From the NCBI RefSeq assembly GCF_900091585.1, contig NZ_FMHT01000003.1, positions 868,001 through 932,000 on the forward strand: a DNA stretch of 64,000 bases. Reading direction: 5' to 3'. The translations under genes were made by a program, and so were the position numbers. Under the pieces are notes generated by a model. It was not told the origin of the DNA. It searched no databases and saw nothing but the letters and a program-made list of their open reading frames with translations. Below, one piece after another: positions 15,764 through 24,607 of the stretch. Within the stretch, counting starts at the first letter, position 1; each line of letters starts with the position of its first letter. This stretch comes from Micromonospora nigra. GTDB taxonomy: Bacteria; Actinomycetota; Actinomycetes; Mycobacteriales; Micromonosporaceae.

Positions 15764-17170
15764 TCAGGCGTTGCGGGTCTGCTTGGTGATCGACGAGTCC
15801 TTGGCGACCTTGTCGGCGGCGGCCTGCATCTTGTCGACGAACTGCGCGGCGGTGAGCCGGCCGGCCATCAGCTCCTGGGTGAGGTTCTGGCTCTCCTTGT
15901 CCAGGTCGGCGTAGAAGTCCCAGAGCTTGACCGAGATGAGGTCCGACCCGGCGTTCTTCATCAGCTCGTTGGCGCTGGCCAGCGCCGAGTCCTGCACGTT
16001 GTCGCCGGAGCCCTTGGTCGAGGCGAGGGACTTGGTCAGCTCGGCGAACTGCGCCGCACCGGACTTGGACAGCACCGCGCGCAGGAACTCCTTGGCGGCG
16101 GCCTTGTTCGGGGCCTTGCTCGGCACCACGAAGCCCTCGCCGGAGCCGGCGAAGACGTCCTTCGGGGCCTTGTCGGTGGCACCGAGACCCCAGTAGTCGG
16201 ACAGCTTCATCTCGAAGCCCGGCGGAATGGTGGCGGACATCTCGTTCTTGAGCCAGGTGCCGACCTGGATGAAGGCGGCCTTGCCGTCGAGCCAGGCCTG
16301 CTGCGACTGGGTGTGGTCGAGCTTGCCGGGCAGCAGCAGCTTGTCCTTGACCAGCTTCTCCCACGCCTCCAGGGCGGGCAGGACGCCCTCGGCGCGCCAG
16401 GCGTTCTCCTTGAGGTTGTCCATGTCGACCACGGCCTGCTTGCCGGCGGACTTCCAGATCGTGGCCATCAGCGCCCAGCGCGGGTAGTAGCCGTGCACGG
16501 CGTCGTAGACGTACGGAGCGATGCCCTTGGCCTTGATCTTCGGCGCGAGGGCGAAGAACTCGTCGAACGTCGTCGGCGGGGTCCAGCCCTCGCGGCTGAA
16601 CAGCGCGCCGTTGTACCAGTTGCCCCAGACGGTGAAGGCCACGTTGACCACGTAGTACTTGCCCTGGAAGGTGCCGTCGCCGACGGTGCCGGGCAGCAGG
16701 GTTTCGGCGACCGTGCCGCCGCCGTCCCAGGCCGGCGCGGCGAGCAGGTCGTCCAGCGGCTCGATGGCGCCCTCGTTGACCAGCGTGCTGATGTCCATCA
16801 TGTCGGCGCCCGAGTTCATCACCAGGTCGCTCGGCTGGGTGGCCATCTTCGGCTGCTCTTCGGTCTTGATCTTCTGGGTGGAGCTCATGTTGACCGTGAC
16901 GCCGGGGTGCTTGGCGGTGAAGATCGCCTGGTCCGCCTTCGCCCAGGCATCGCCGAGCCCGCCGTTGAAGATCACCACCTTGACGGCGCTGTCGTCCTTG
17001 AGGCCGAACGGGTTGTCGGCGCTCTTCTGGCCGGACGACGTGTCGTCGGACGTGCTCGGCTCGCTGCCGGCGCAGGCGCCGAGCAGTCCGGCGGCGGGAA
17101 CGGCCAGCAGCCCCGCGGCGGCTGCGCGGCGCAGCAGGGTCCGGCGGTCGAGATCGGGGGTAAACGACAT
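15764..17170 (-). CDS. ngcE: N-acetylglucosamine/chitobiose ABC transporter substrate-binding lipoprotein, NgcE-like (468 aa)
   Basis: A secreted sugar-binding protein: twin-arginine-like DRRTLLRR at the N-terminus, a hydrophobic segment and a lipobox LLGAC with Cys33 as lipid anchor. The mature part has the family-1 extracellular solute-binding fold (VKVVIFNGGLGDAW, then a hinge and GEGFVVPSKAPNK). Best match by eye is NgcE of Streptomyces. ATG at 17170 follows AAGGAG; longer frames start in the SIS gene. It would catch GlcNAc or its dimers outside the cell and pass them to the two permeases downstream. Confidence 0.87.
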   Translation of the reverse strand: MSFTPDLDRRTLLRRAAAAGLLAVPAAGLLGACAGSEPSTSDDTSSGQKSADNPFGLKDDSAVKVVIFNGGLGDAWAKADQAIFTAKHPGVTVNMSSTQKIKTEEQPKMATQPSDLVMNSGADMMDISTLVNEGAIEPLDDLLAAPAWDGGGTVAETLLPGTVGDGTFQGKYYVVNVAFTVWGNWYNGALFSREGWTPPTTFDEFFALAPKIKAKGIAPYVYDAVHGYYPRWALMATIWKSAGKQAVVDMDNLKENAWRAEGVLPALEAWEKLVKDKLLLPGKLDHTQSQQAWLDGKAAFIQVGTWLKNEMSATIPPGFEMKLSDYWGLGATDKAPKDVFAGSGEGFVVPSKAPNKAAAKEFLRAVLSKSGAAQFAELTKSLASTKGSGDNVQDSALASANELMKNAGSDLISVKLWDFYADLDKESQNLTQELMAGRLTAAQFVDKMQAAADKVAKDSSITKQTRNA

Positions 17171-17195
17171 CTTCGACTCTCCTTGTGGTGTTCGG

Positions 17196-17945
17196 TCAGG
17201 CGGTGCGCCGGAGACGCCCGGCGTACCGCGACTCGAGGGCGAGGTTGTGTTCGTCCCCACCGGGGACGTTGGCGGAGAGGTAGACAGGGGGAACCTCTCC
17301 GGCCTGGTGGAACCGTCGTACGACCTCCGCGGTCAGCAGCTGCGCCAGCAGCGCCGCGGTGACCGAGGAGACCGCACAGACCGCGCCGCCGCCCTCGAGC
17401 GGCAGCAGTGCGTCGCCGTACGGCGCGCCGTTGTCCAGCACGACGTCGGCGAGGTCGGCGAGCCGCCGGCCGGACGGGTGCCGGGGGGCGACCCGCGCGG
17501 TGTGCTCGACCGAGGTGACCGCGATCAGCGGATGACCGTGGCCGGTGACCAGCGCCGCCAGCTCGACCACCGAGCCGTTGATGCCGGACTGGGACGCCAT
17601 CACGAACACGTCCCGGGGCTGGGGCGCCGCGAGGGCGTAGAGCTGGTGGGCGATGGCGGGGTCGCGTTCCAGCTTGGGATCGGCGAGCAGGTCGCGTGGG
17701 GCGTCGCCGTGCAGCACCAGATCGTGCAGGGAGAGCCGGTTGGCCGGCACCAGGCCGCCGGCCCGGGCCACCAGTTCGGCGGCGAACACCTCGGAGTGGC
17801 CGGCCCCGAACGCCTGGAGCACCCCACCGGCGCGCAGGCTGGCGGCGATCAGGTCGGCGGCGGCGGTGAGCGCGTCGCCGCAGGTGTCCACGACCCGGTC
17901 GAGCACCGGGCGGACCGCCTGGGCGTACCCCTGGGCGCTGATCAT
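17196..17945 (-). CDS. SIS-domain sugar phosphate protein (249 aa)
   Basis: A single SIS domain with the sugar-phosphate loop GAGHSEVFAAELVARAGG and ASQSGINGSVVELA. Proteins of this set (often called UPF0309) accompany N-acetylglucosamine uptake genes; activity on an amino-sugar phosphate is likely but the reaction is not known. Full length. Its ATG overlaps the RpiR stop as ATGA (17942-17945) and it precedes the NgcE gene by 26 bases, so it belongs to the GlcNAc operon. Confidence 0.82.
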   Translation of the reverse strand: MISAQGYAQAVRPVLDRVVDTCGDALTAAADLIAASLRAGGVLQAFGAGHSEVFAAELVARAGGLVPANRLSLHDLVLHGDAPRDLLADPKLERDPAIAHQLYALAAPQPRDVFVMASQSGINGSVVELAALVTGHGHPLIAVTSVEHTARVAPRHPSGRRLADLADVVLDNGAPYGDALLPLEGGGAVCAVSSVTAALLAQLLTAEVVRRFHQAGEVPPVYLSANVPGGDEHNLALESRYAGRLRRTA

Positions 17946-18904
17946 GCGATGGTCCCCTTCGCGGCCTTGTGTCCGTCGACGGCCTGGGCGGTTCGCCGGA
18001 AGGCCGCGTGGGCGCGGTCGTGGGTGCGCTGCGCCACGGCGATGTAGAGCAGGTCGAGCACGACGAGCTGCGGGTGCCGGGCGGACAGCGCGTCGGGTCG
18101 GAAGGTGGTGGCGTGGCTGGCGGTGAGCAGCACCACGTCGGCCAGTTCGGCCAGCGGCGAGCGCGGGAAGCCGGTCAGCGCGACGGTGGTCGCGCCCCGG
18201 CTGCCGCCCTCGGCGAGCATCTCGATGGTCTCCCGGGTCTGCCCGGTGTGCGAGATGCCGAGCGCGACGTCGCCGGGGCCCAGCAGGGCGGCGGAGGCGA
18301 GCCCGGAGTGGATGTCGCTCCAGGCCCAGGCGGCCACCCCGATGCGGTGCAGGCTGAACTGCATCTCCTCGCCGACCAGGGCGCTGCCGCTGGCGCCGAA
18401 GATGTTCACCCGGCTCGCCCCGGCGATGGCCACCGCGGCGCGTTCCACCTCGGCGAGGTCGAGCAGCGCGGCGGTGTCGTGCATGGCCCGGGTGTCGGCG
18501 GCCATGATCTGGTCGAGCACCCGCTCGAGGGGGTCGCCGGGCTGGATCTCCCGCCCGATGTCGACGGTCCAGCCGGCGGAACGGGCGCGGCCGGTCTCGG
18601 CGGCGATGCCCAACCGCAGGTCGGCGTACCCGTCGAAGCCCAGCGCCCGACAGAACCGGGTGATGGTGGCCGGTGACGTGCCGCTGCGTTCGGCCAGCTC
18701 GACGATGGTGGCCCGGGCCGCCGCCTCCGGGTCGCTGAGCACGTGCTCGGCGACCCGGCGCAGCGCACCCGTCAGCTCCCCCACCTCGGCGCGGAGCCGG
18801 GCCAGCACCCCGTCGCCGGGAGCCCCGATCACGCTCCGGCGGTCGGCCGTGGGGGCGTCGACCACCGCGGTCCCCGCGGCGCCGTCCACCTCGTGCTCGA
18901 CCAT
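17942..18904 (-). CDS. MurR/RpiR-family transcriptional regulator (320 aa)
   Basis: An N-terminal helix-turn-helix of RpiR type (TIVELAERSGTSPATITRFC, about 70-90) is followed by a SIS domain (VNIFGASGSALVGEEMQ, GISHTGQTRETIEM) that senses a sugar phosphate. The family represses or activates amino-sugar operons. I chose ATG at 18904 after AAAGGG; the frame also has an upstream TTG at 18919. It heads the GlcNAc operon and faces the divergent kinase gene across a region rich in ACTGTTA repeats, which are candidate binding sites. Confidence 0.87.
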   Translation of the reverse strand: MVEHEVDGAAGTAVVDAPTADRRSVIGAPGDGVLARLRAEVGELTGALRRVAEHVLSDPEAAARATIVELAERSGTSPATITRFCRALGFDGYADLRLGIAAETGRARSAGWTVDIGREIQPGDPLERVLDQIMAADTRAMHDTAALLDLAEVERAAVAIAGASRVNIFGASGSALVGEEMQFSLHRIGVAAWAWSDIHSGLASAALLGPGDVALGISHTGQTRETIEMLAEGGSRGATTVALTGFPRSPLAELADVVLLTASHATTFRPDALSARHPQLVVLDLLYIAVAQRTHDRAHAAFRRTAQAVDGHKAAKGTIA

Positions 18905-18924
18905 CCGTCGCCCTTTCAAAAAAG

Positions 18925-19003
18925 ACTGTTAACTGTTAGTGGTAAAAGTTCTTACTGGAGGGCCCCATGTGTCAAGAGCGTGGGCGAAGTTTTCAAACTG
19001 TTA
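18925..19003. promoter_or_regulatory. ACTGTTA repeats between the divergent GlcNAc regulator and kinase
   Basis: ACTGTTA occurs twice in tandem (18925-18931, 18932-18938) and again at 18997-19003. Between them GTAAAAGTTCTTAC is a near-palindrome, with 12 of 14 bases symmetric. The block is AT-rich against the local background and lies between the RpiR and kinase starts, where the RpiR product would be expected to bind. Confidence 0.5.
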
Positions 19004-19096
19004 CCTGGCTCGCGGTCGCCGCCCGCGGCCTGCCCCTTGCCCCACACCACCATGCCCACCAGCATGAACGTGCGTCGAGCGGAAGGTGGTGGGGCC

Positions 19097-20086
19097 ATGT
19101 CCGACACCGTCGTGGTCGGCCTCGACGTCGGGGGTACGTCCACCCGCGCGCTCGCGGTGCGGCTGGACGGCACCCGGCTGGGCACCGGACGCGCCGGCGG
19201 TGGCAATCCCACCAGCCACGGAGCCGACCGTGCGGCCGGTGAACTCGGGGCCGCCCTGCGGCAGGCGCTCACCGACGTCGACCCGGCCCGCGTCCGGGCC
19301 GGCACGATCGGACTGGCCGGGGCCGGTCGACTCCTCGCCGACCCGGACGGGCGCGCCGCCTTCGACCGGGCCTGGCACTCGGTCGGCCTGCGCTGCCCGT
19401 ACGCGGTGCACGGCGACGCCCTCGTCGCGTACGCCTCGGGCACCGCCGCCGTCGACGGCACCATCCTCGTCGCCGGCACCGGAGCCATCGCCGCCGGAGT
19501 CCGCGACCTGCGGCTGGATCGCGTCGCCGACGGGCACGGCTGGCTGCTCGGTGACCTCGGCTCCGGCTACTGGCTCGGCCGGGAAGCCGTCCGTCGGCTG
19601 CTGGCTGCCCTCGACGCGGGCGACGAACCCGGCGGGTTGGGCCGGCGGGTGCTCACCGAACTGCTGGGCTCCGCCCAGCTCGCGGCCCGCCCCCGGGACA
19701 CCGTCGACACGCTGATCCAGACGGTCACCCGACGTGCGCCGGTCGAGTTGGCCCGGCTCGCCCCGATCGTGGTCGCCGCCGCCGGGCACGGCGACCCGAC
19801 CGGGGGTGCGCTGGTCGACGAGGCCGCGGCACACCTGGCCGGCAGCGCCGCCCGGATCCGCCCCGCCGGGGACACCACCCCCCTCGTGCTCGGTGGCGGG
19901 CTGCTCACCGGCGACACGCCGCTGGCCGCCGCCGTCCGGGTCGAGGTCGGGCGGCGCTGGCCCGCCGCCCCGCTCCGGTCGGCCGGTGACGGGGCCGCCG
20001 GGGCCGCCTGGCTCGCCGCCCGCGCGCTGCCCGAGGTCACCGACGCGGCGGCCCTGCACGACCGGCTGGTCCCCCGCACCTGCTGA
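19097..20086 (+). CDS. N-acetylglucosamine kinase, BadF/BadG/BcrA/BcrD ATPase family (329 aa)
   Basis: The N-terminal phosphate loop is GLDVGGTSTRALAVRLDG; GTIGLAGAGR and LVAGTGAIAAGV match the phosphate-2 and adenosine motifs of the acetate kinase/hexokinase-like fold, and DGHGWLLGDLGSGYWLG is the substrate signature of GlcNAc kinases. The enzyme phosphorylates imported N-acetylglucosamine to the 6-phosphate. ATG at 19097 has GGAAGG upstream. It is transcribed away from the RpiR-ngc operon, sharing the intergenic control region with it. Confidence 0.87.
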   Translation: MSDTVVVGLDVGGTSTRALAVRLDGTRLGTGRAGGGNPTSHGADRAAGELGAALRQALTDVDPARVRAGTIGLAGAGRLLADPDGRAAFDRAWHSVGLRCPYAVHGDALVAYASGTAAVDGTILVAGTGAIAAGVRDLRLDRVADGHGWLLGDLGSGYWLGREAVRRLLAALDAGDEPGGLGRRVLTELLGSAQLAARPRDTVDTLIQTVTRRAPVELARLAPIVVAAAGHGDPTGGALVDEAAAHLAGSAARIRPAGDTTPLVLGGGLLTGDTPLAAAVRVEVGRRWPAAPLRSAGDGAAGAAWLAARALPEVTDAAALHDRLVPRTC

Positions 20087-20156
20087 GGGAGGCCAGGGTG
20101 GCGTGGCCGGTGGGGTCGGCGGCGGCAACCCCGCCGCGCCGGCAGCCGGCCTGCCG

Positions 20157-20162
20157 TACCCT
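20157..20162 (+). promoter_or_regulatory. Leaderless -10 box before the acyltransferase gene
   Basis: TACCCT lies six bases before the ATG at 20169, the spacing at which transcription begins on the A of the start codon. No Shine-Dalgarno is seen. Confidence 0.5.
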
Positions 20163-20168
20163 CGGAAC

Positions 20169-21689
20169 ATGCGCCGCCTGGCCGCCCTCGCCGCGCGGAC
20201 GCCGGCCGGCCGCGAGCGCTACGTCGACCTGCTCCGGGCGCTCGCCATCGCGCTGGTGGTCCTCGGCCACTGGCTGGTCGCCACCGTCGAGCACGACGCC
20301 GCCGGCCAGCCCACCGGCCGCTCGGCGCTGCCCGACCTGCCGTGGGCACACCCGCTGACGTGGGCCGTCCAGGTCATGCCGGTGTTCTTCCTGGTCGGCG
20401 GCTACGCCAACGCCGCCTCCCTGACCGCACACCGGGCCCGGGGCGGCGACGCCACCGGCTGGCTGCTCGGGCGCAGCGCCCGGCTGCTGCGCCCCACCAC
20501 GACGCTGCTGGTGACCCTGACCGCCGGGGCCCTGGTCGCCTTCACCGTCGGGGTCGACGCCTCCCTGGTGCGCACCGTGACCTGGTTCGCCACCATTCCC
20601 CTGTGGTTCCTCGCCGCCTACCTGGTGATGGTGCCCCTGACCCCCCTGACCCACGCGGCACACCGGCGGTGGGGCCTGGCCGTGCCCGTGGCGCTGGCCG
20701 CGCTGGTGGCCCTGGGCGACCTCGGCCGGGCGTTCGGTCCCGCCGAGGCGGCCCTGCCCAACTACCTCTTCGGCTGGCTCGCCGTGCACCAGCTCGGGTT
20801 CGCCTGGCACGACGCCCGCGTCGCGGGCCGCGACGCCGGCACCGGCGGAACCACGGACGACAGCGCCGCCGGCCGGCGCGGCGAGCCCGGCGGGGCAGCA
20901 GGTGGGCGCGGTATCCGGTCGCGGCGGTTGCCGCTGTCACGCCGGGCGGCAGCGGCGATGCTGGCCGGCGGGCTGGCCGTCGCGGTGCTGCTGACCTGGC
21001 CCGGCCCCTACCCGGTCAGCATGATCAACGTGCCGGGCGAACGGCTGGACAACGCCGCCCCACCCAGCGTGGCGCTGCTGGCCGTGGCCACCGCCCAGCT
21101 CGGGCTGATCCTGCTGCTGCGGCAGCGCACCGAACGTTGGCTGCACCGTTCCGGCCCGTGGCAGGTGGTGATCGCGGTCAACGCCGTCGTGCTCACCGTC
21201 TTCCTGTGGCACCTCACGGCGGCGATCCTGCTGGTCGGCGCGCTGGACGCGGCGGGCGCGCTGCCGACCCCGGCAGCCGGCACCGGCGCCTGGTACGCGT
21301 GGCGGCTGCCCTGGCTGCTCATGCTGTTCGTCGTGCTCGCCGCCCTGGTCGCCGTGTTCGGCCCCGTGGAGGCCCGCACCCGCCGGCCCGGCGGCACGGC
21401 CGGCAGCGGCCGTGCCAGCGGTCGGACCGGCACGACGCGGCCTCCGGCCGGCCGGTGGGCGTGGCTGCGCACGGCGCTCACCGCCGCCGCCTTCGCCGCC
21501 GTGGTGTACGCCCTGGTCGCCAACAGCACCGTCCCCCGGGAGGCGGCCGAACCGCTCGGCCTGCCGGTCGCCGCCCTGGTGGCCTACCTGGCCGGCGCGG
21601 GCACCCTGCGACTGCTCAGATCCGGGTGGGCGAGCCCGGCCGTTCCCTCCCGGCGATCCGCTCCGCGATCCGGTCGGCGCGCGCCCTGA
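20169..21689 (+). CDS. Acyltransferase 3 family membrane protein (506 aa)
   Basis: Starts with the family signature RYVDLLRALAIALVVLGHWL, in which the His is the proposed catalytic residue, followed by about ten membrane segments. A polar insertion at about 220-255 (GTGGTTDDSAAGRRGEPGG) and a basic C-terminal tail lie outside the membrane. Enzymes of this family put acyl groups on sugars or other cell-surface molecules. The substrate is unknown. ATG at 20169 has no ribosome-binding site but sits six bases after a TACCCT box, so it is probably leaderless. It ends convergently with murD2. Confidence 0.8.
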   Translation: MRRLAALAARTPAGRERYVDLLRALAIALVVLGHWLVATVEHDAAGQPTGRSALPDLPWAHPLTWAVQVMPVFFLVGGYANAASLTAHRARGGDATGWLLGRSARLLRPTTTLLVTLTAGALVAFTVGVDASLVRTVTWFATIPLWFLAAYLVMVPLTPLTHAAHRRWGLAVPVALAALVALGDLGRAFGPAEAALPNYLFGWLAVHQLGFAWHDARVAGRDAGTGGTTDDSAAGRRGEPGGAAGGRGIRSRRLPLSRRAAAAMLAGGLAVAVLLTWPGPYPVSMINVPGERLDNAAPPSVALLAVATAQLGLILLLRQRTERWLHRSGPWQVVIAVNAVVLTVFLWHLTAAILLVGALDAAGALPTPAAGTGAWYAWRLPWLLMLFVVLAALVAVFGPVEARTRRPGGTAGSGRASGRTGTTRPPAGRWAWLRTALTAAAFAAVVYALVANSTVPREAAEPLGLPVAALVAYLAGAGTLRLLRSGWASPAVPSRRSAPRSGRRAP

Positions 21690-21708
21690 CGGCGACGCTC
21701 GGCTGCGA

Positions 21709-21726
21709 CCGCCGGCCACCCGGCGG
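21709..21726. terminator. Hairpin between convergent acyltransferase and murD2
   Basis: CCGCCGG-CCAC-CCGGCGG forms a 7-base stem with a 4-base loop in the 46-base gap between two convergent genes. It could stop transcription from either side. Weak without a U tract. Confidence 0.4.
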
Positions 21727-21735
21727 GCCGCGGGG

Positions 21736-23085
21736 TCACCGGCCCGAGGTGTCGGCCACGGCTCGGGCGAAGACCTCGGAGCGGTGTTCGAAGTTGCGGA
21801 ACCGACCGTAGCTGGGCGCCGCCGGTGACAGCAGCACCACGCCGCCGACCGGGGTGACCTCGCGGGCCAGCCGGACGGCGTCGACGAGGTCGTCGACCGT
21901 CTCGGTACGCACCTTCGGCAACCCGTCGAGCACGGAGACGATGCGGGGGCCACTGTCCGGGATGCCGATCACCGTCAGCTCCCGATCGGCCAGGTGCTCG
22001 CGCAGCGGCGCGTAGTCCACGCCCCGGTCGGTGCCGCCGACGATCACCGTCAGCGCCCGCCCGTCGTACGCGTCGATGGCGTGCATGGCCGCGTACGGGC
22101 TGGTGGCGAGGGTGTCGTCGACGAAGGTCAGGCCGGACGGGTCGGCGATCTCGGTGAGCCGGTGGGCCAGGCCCTGGAACTCGGCGACCGCCACGGCGAG
22201 GGTGTCGCGGCGGGCCACCACGTCGACATCGAGCGCGTCGAGCACCGCCAGGGCCACGCAGAGGTTGCCCTCGTTGTGCCGGCCCACCAGCGGCAGCACG
22301 GCGCGCGGGAACAACGGCCGGTCGGCCAGGTGGAACCAGGGCGTGCCGTCCGGGCCGGGAGCCACGTGGGTGGTGTCGGGGCGGCCCGCGCGCACGACCG
22401 GGCGGTCGCCCAACTCGGCGGCGAGCCGGGGATCCGACCCGTTGACCACGACCGTCTCCGGGCCGTGGGCGAGCAGGTTCAACTTGTCCCGGTAGTACTC
22501 GCGCTCGCCGCCGTGCGCGTCGAGGTGCTCGGGGAACAGCGCGGTGACCACGGCGATCCGCGGCGAGTCGGTCAGGTCGCTGCACTGGTAGCTGGACAGT
22601 TCCAGCACGTACAGCTCCGCGTCGGGCAGGTCGAGGGTGGGTACGCCGATGTTGCCGCCGAAGACGTTCGGCCGGTCCACGGCCGCGAACAGGTGGCTGA
22701 TCAGGCTGGACGTCGTGGACTTGCCCTTGCTGCCGGTCACCCCGACGGTGCGGGCGGCGTGGTCGGCCATCCACAGCGCGGTGCCCTGGGTGACGGTCGC
22801 TCCGCGCCCGCGCAGCTCGACCAGCCACGGGTGGGTGTTCGGCACCCCGGGTGAGCGGACCACCACGTCGGCGGCGGCCAGCCGGGCGTACCCCTGCTCC
22901 CCGGTGACCAGCGGCGCCGCCTCCGCCAGGGGGCCCTCCCAGGGCAGGCTGAGGAAGTTGGCGCTGTCGTCGACGGCGACCAGGTCGGCCGGGCCGTGCG
23001 CGGCGATCGCGGTCACCGCCGCCCGGCCCTCCCGACCGGCACCCCAGACGGCGACGGTACGGCCGCGCAGGTCAGACAGGCGCAC
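21736..23085 (-). CDS. murD2: UDP-N-acetylmuramoyl-L-alanine--L-glutamate ligase, MurD2 type (449 aa)
   Basis: A Mur ligase with ATP loop GVTGSKGKSTTS (115-126), a metal/Lys region LFPEHLDAHGG and the C-terminal FVDDTLATSP. MurD adds D-glutamate; the close homologue MurD2 adds L-glutamate, and then MurL flips it. The MurD2 reading rests on the neighbouring divergent murL gene, the only known partner of this kind, and on the SKGKS variant of the loop; a plain MurD cannot be excluded. GTG at 23085 follows GAGGAG. Not in the dcw cluster, unlike normal murD. Confidence 0.8.
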   Translation of the reverse strand: MRLSDLRGRTVAVWGAGREGRAAVTAIAAHGPADLVAVDDSANFLSLPWEGPLAEAAPLVTGEQGYARLAAADVVVRSPGVPNTHPWLVELRGRGATVTQGTALWMADHAARTVGVTGSKGKSTTSSLISHLFAAVDRPNVFGGNIGVPTLDLPDAELYVLELSSYQCSDLTDSPRIAVVTALFPEHLDAHGGEREYYRDKLNLLAHGPETVVVNGSDPRLAAELGDRPVVRAGRPDTTHVAPGPDGTPWFHLADRPLFPRAVLPLVGRHNEGNLCVALAVLDALDVDVVARRDTLAVAVAEFQGLAHRLTEIADPSGLTFVDDTLATSPYAAMHAIDAYDGRALTVIVGGTDRGVDYAPLREHLADRELTVIGIPDSGPRIVSVLDGLPKVRTETVDDLVDAVRLAREVTPVGGVVLLSPAAPSYGRFRNFEHRSEVFARAVADTSGR

Positions 23086-23160
23086 GGGCTCTCCTCGGGG
23101 GTCTCGACGCGGTGCTCGGGCCTGGTGCGCCAGCCGGACACGGCCGGACGAACCAGGGCC

Positions 23161-23166
23161 TAGTAT
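23161..23166 (+). promoter_or_regulatory. Leaderless -10 box before murL
   Basis: TAGTAT is followed five bases later by the GTG start at 23172. A -10 box this close to the start implies a transcript beginning at or next to the start codon. Confidence 0.55.
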
Positions 23167-23171
23167 GGCGT

Positions 23172-24521
23172 GTGCCCAACGAGCAGCTCCGGCGGATGGA
23201 CGCCTTCACCTTCCCGTCCTACTCGATCGATCTCGCCACCGGTGAGGCGGTGTTCGACTACGCCCTGACCGGCCCCGACGGCGAGCGGCGGTTCACCGAG
23301 GTGATCACGCTGCCGCTGCCCGCCGAGCCACCGTCCGACACGACGGTCGCCGCCCTGGGCCGGGTGCTGGAGCTGCTGCACGTGGTCGCCGGGGTCAGCT
23401 ACTACAAGGCTGCCGCGCCGCCCCGGCTGGTGCTGCCGGCACCGCTCGGCGGGGCCGCCACCGCGCTGGTCAGCGCCGTCTACACCAAGGGCCTCGCCGA
23501 GTACGCGTACCGCAACGCGCTGCCGCACGTGCTGGAACTGACCCCCGAGGTGCCGGCCGGCACCGTCGCGCCGGCCGCCCCGCTCGACGACGCGGACCGT
23601 CGGCCCCTGTCGGCGGTCGGCGGCGGCAAGGACTCCATCGTGAGCCTGGAGGCGCTGCGCCGGGCCGGCTTCGACCCGGTGCCGTTCTCGGTCAACCCCA
23701 ACCACGTGATCGTGTCGGTCAACGAGGCGTCCGGGTTGTCGGCGCTGGCCGCCCGGCGTCGCCTCGACCCGGCGCTGTTCGACCTGAACGCGGCCGGGGC
23801 GCTCAACGGCCACATCCCGGTCACTGCGATCAACTCGCTGATCGCCGTCGCCACGGCGGTGCTGCACGGGCTGGGCCCGGTGGTGATGTCCAACGAGCGG
23901 TCCGCGTCCGACCCGAACCTGGTCTGGAACGGGCACGAGATCAACCACCAGTGGTCCAAGGGCGTCGAGGCCGAGGGGCTGCTGCGGGCGGCGCTGGCCG
24001 AGCACGCCGGGCTGACCGAGCCGTACTTCTCGCTGCTGCGCTCGCTGTCGGAGCTGCACATCGCCCGCCTGTTCGCCGCCATCGACCGGTATGACGACGT
24101 CGTGACCAGCTGCAACGCCGCGTTCAAGCTGCGCGACGCGAGCGAGCGGTGGTGCCGCGACTGCCCGAAGTGCCGGTTCGTCTTCCTGGCGATGGCGCCG
24201 TTCATGCCGCGCGGGCGGATCGTGCGCATCTTCGGCGGCGACCTGCTCGCCGACCCCACGCAGATCCCCGGCTACCGGGAACTGCTGGGCGTGGACGGGC
24301 ACAAGCCGTTCGAGTGTGTCGGCGAGGTGGAGGAGTCGGTGGTGGCGCTGAGCCTGCTCGCCGAGCAGGACGAATGGCGCGACGCCCCCGTCGTACGGGC
24401 CCTGGTCGGGGCGGTCCCGCCGACCGCGTGGTCGGCGGCGGCCTCGTCGGACGTGTTCACCCCGGGCGGCCCGAACCACGTCCCGGCGCACTACGCGAAG
24501 GTGCTCGACGCCCTCACCTGA
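23172..24521 (+). CDS. murL: UDP-N-acetyl-alpha-D-muramoyl-L-alanyl-L-glutamate epimerase, MurL (449 aa)
   Basis: Carries the loop AVGGGKDSIVSLEALRRAGF (GGGKDS at 150-155), an ATP-pyrophosphatase-type signature kept in MurL, and a C-terminal cysteine cluster RWCRDCPKCRFVF. Known MurL converts the terminal L-Glu of UDP-MurNAc-L-Ala-L-Glu to D-Glu using ATP, replacing glutamate racemase MurI. GTG at 23172 is chosen because a TAGTAT box lies just upstream; a later ATG at 23196 would drop eight residues. Transcribed away from murD2, with a shared 86-base control region. Confidence 0.85.
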   Translation: MPNEQLRRMDAFTFPSYSIDLATGEAVFDYALTGPDGERRFTEVITLPLPAEPPSDTTVAALGRVLELLHVVAGVSYYKAAAPPRLVLPAPLGGAATALVSAVYTKGLAEYAYRNALPHVLELTPEVPAGTVAPAAPLDDADRRPLSAVGGGKDSIVSLEALRRAGFDPVPFSVNPNHVIVSVNEASGLSALAARRRLDPALFDLNAAGALNGHIPVTAINSLIAVATAVLHGLGPVVMSNERSASDPNLVWNGHEINHQWSKGVEAEGLLRAALAEHAGLTEPYFSLLRSLSELHIARLFAAIDRYDDVVTSCNAAFKLRDASERWCRDCPKCRFVFLAMAPFMPRGRIVRIFGGDLLADPTQIPGYRELLGVDGHKPFECVGEVEESVVALSLLAEQDEWRDAPVVRALVGAVPPTAWSAAASSDVFTPGGPNHVPAHYAKVLDALT

Positions 24522-24525
24522 GTGC

Positions 24526-24561
24526 GGTGGGCCGACCACCGGGGGAGGTGGCCGGCCCACC
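24526..24561. terminator. Strong hairpin between convergent murL and the SGNH hydrolase
   Basis: GGTGGGCCGACCACC pairs with GGTGGCCGGCCCACC across a 6-base loop with one mismatch. It starts five bases after the murL stop and lies before the minus-strand gene end, so it can act for both. Confidence 0.65.
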
Positions 24562-24607
24562 GGCTACGGGCCCACCGACGGCTGCGGCAGTTCCCGACTG
24601 ACGGGCG

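Noticed and set aside
13806..17170. DasABC rather than NgcEFG identity for the sugar transporter
   Set aside because: The binding protein resembles NgcE more by its N-terminal and hinge motifs, and no DasR-type site is present; not certain without alignment.
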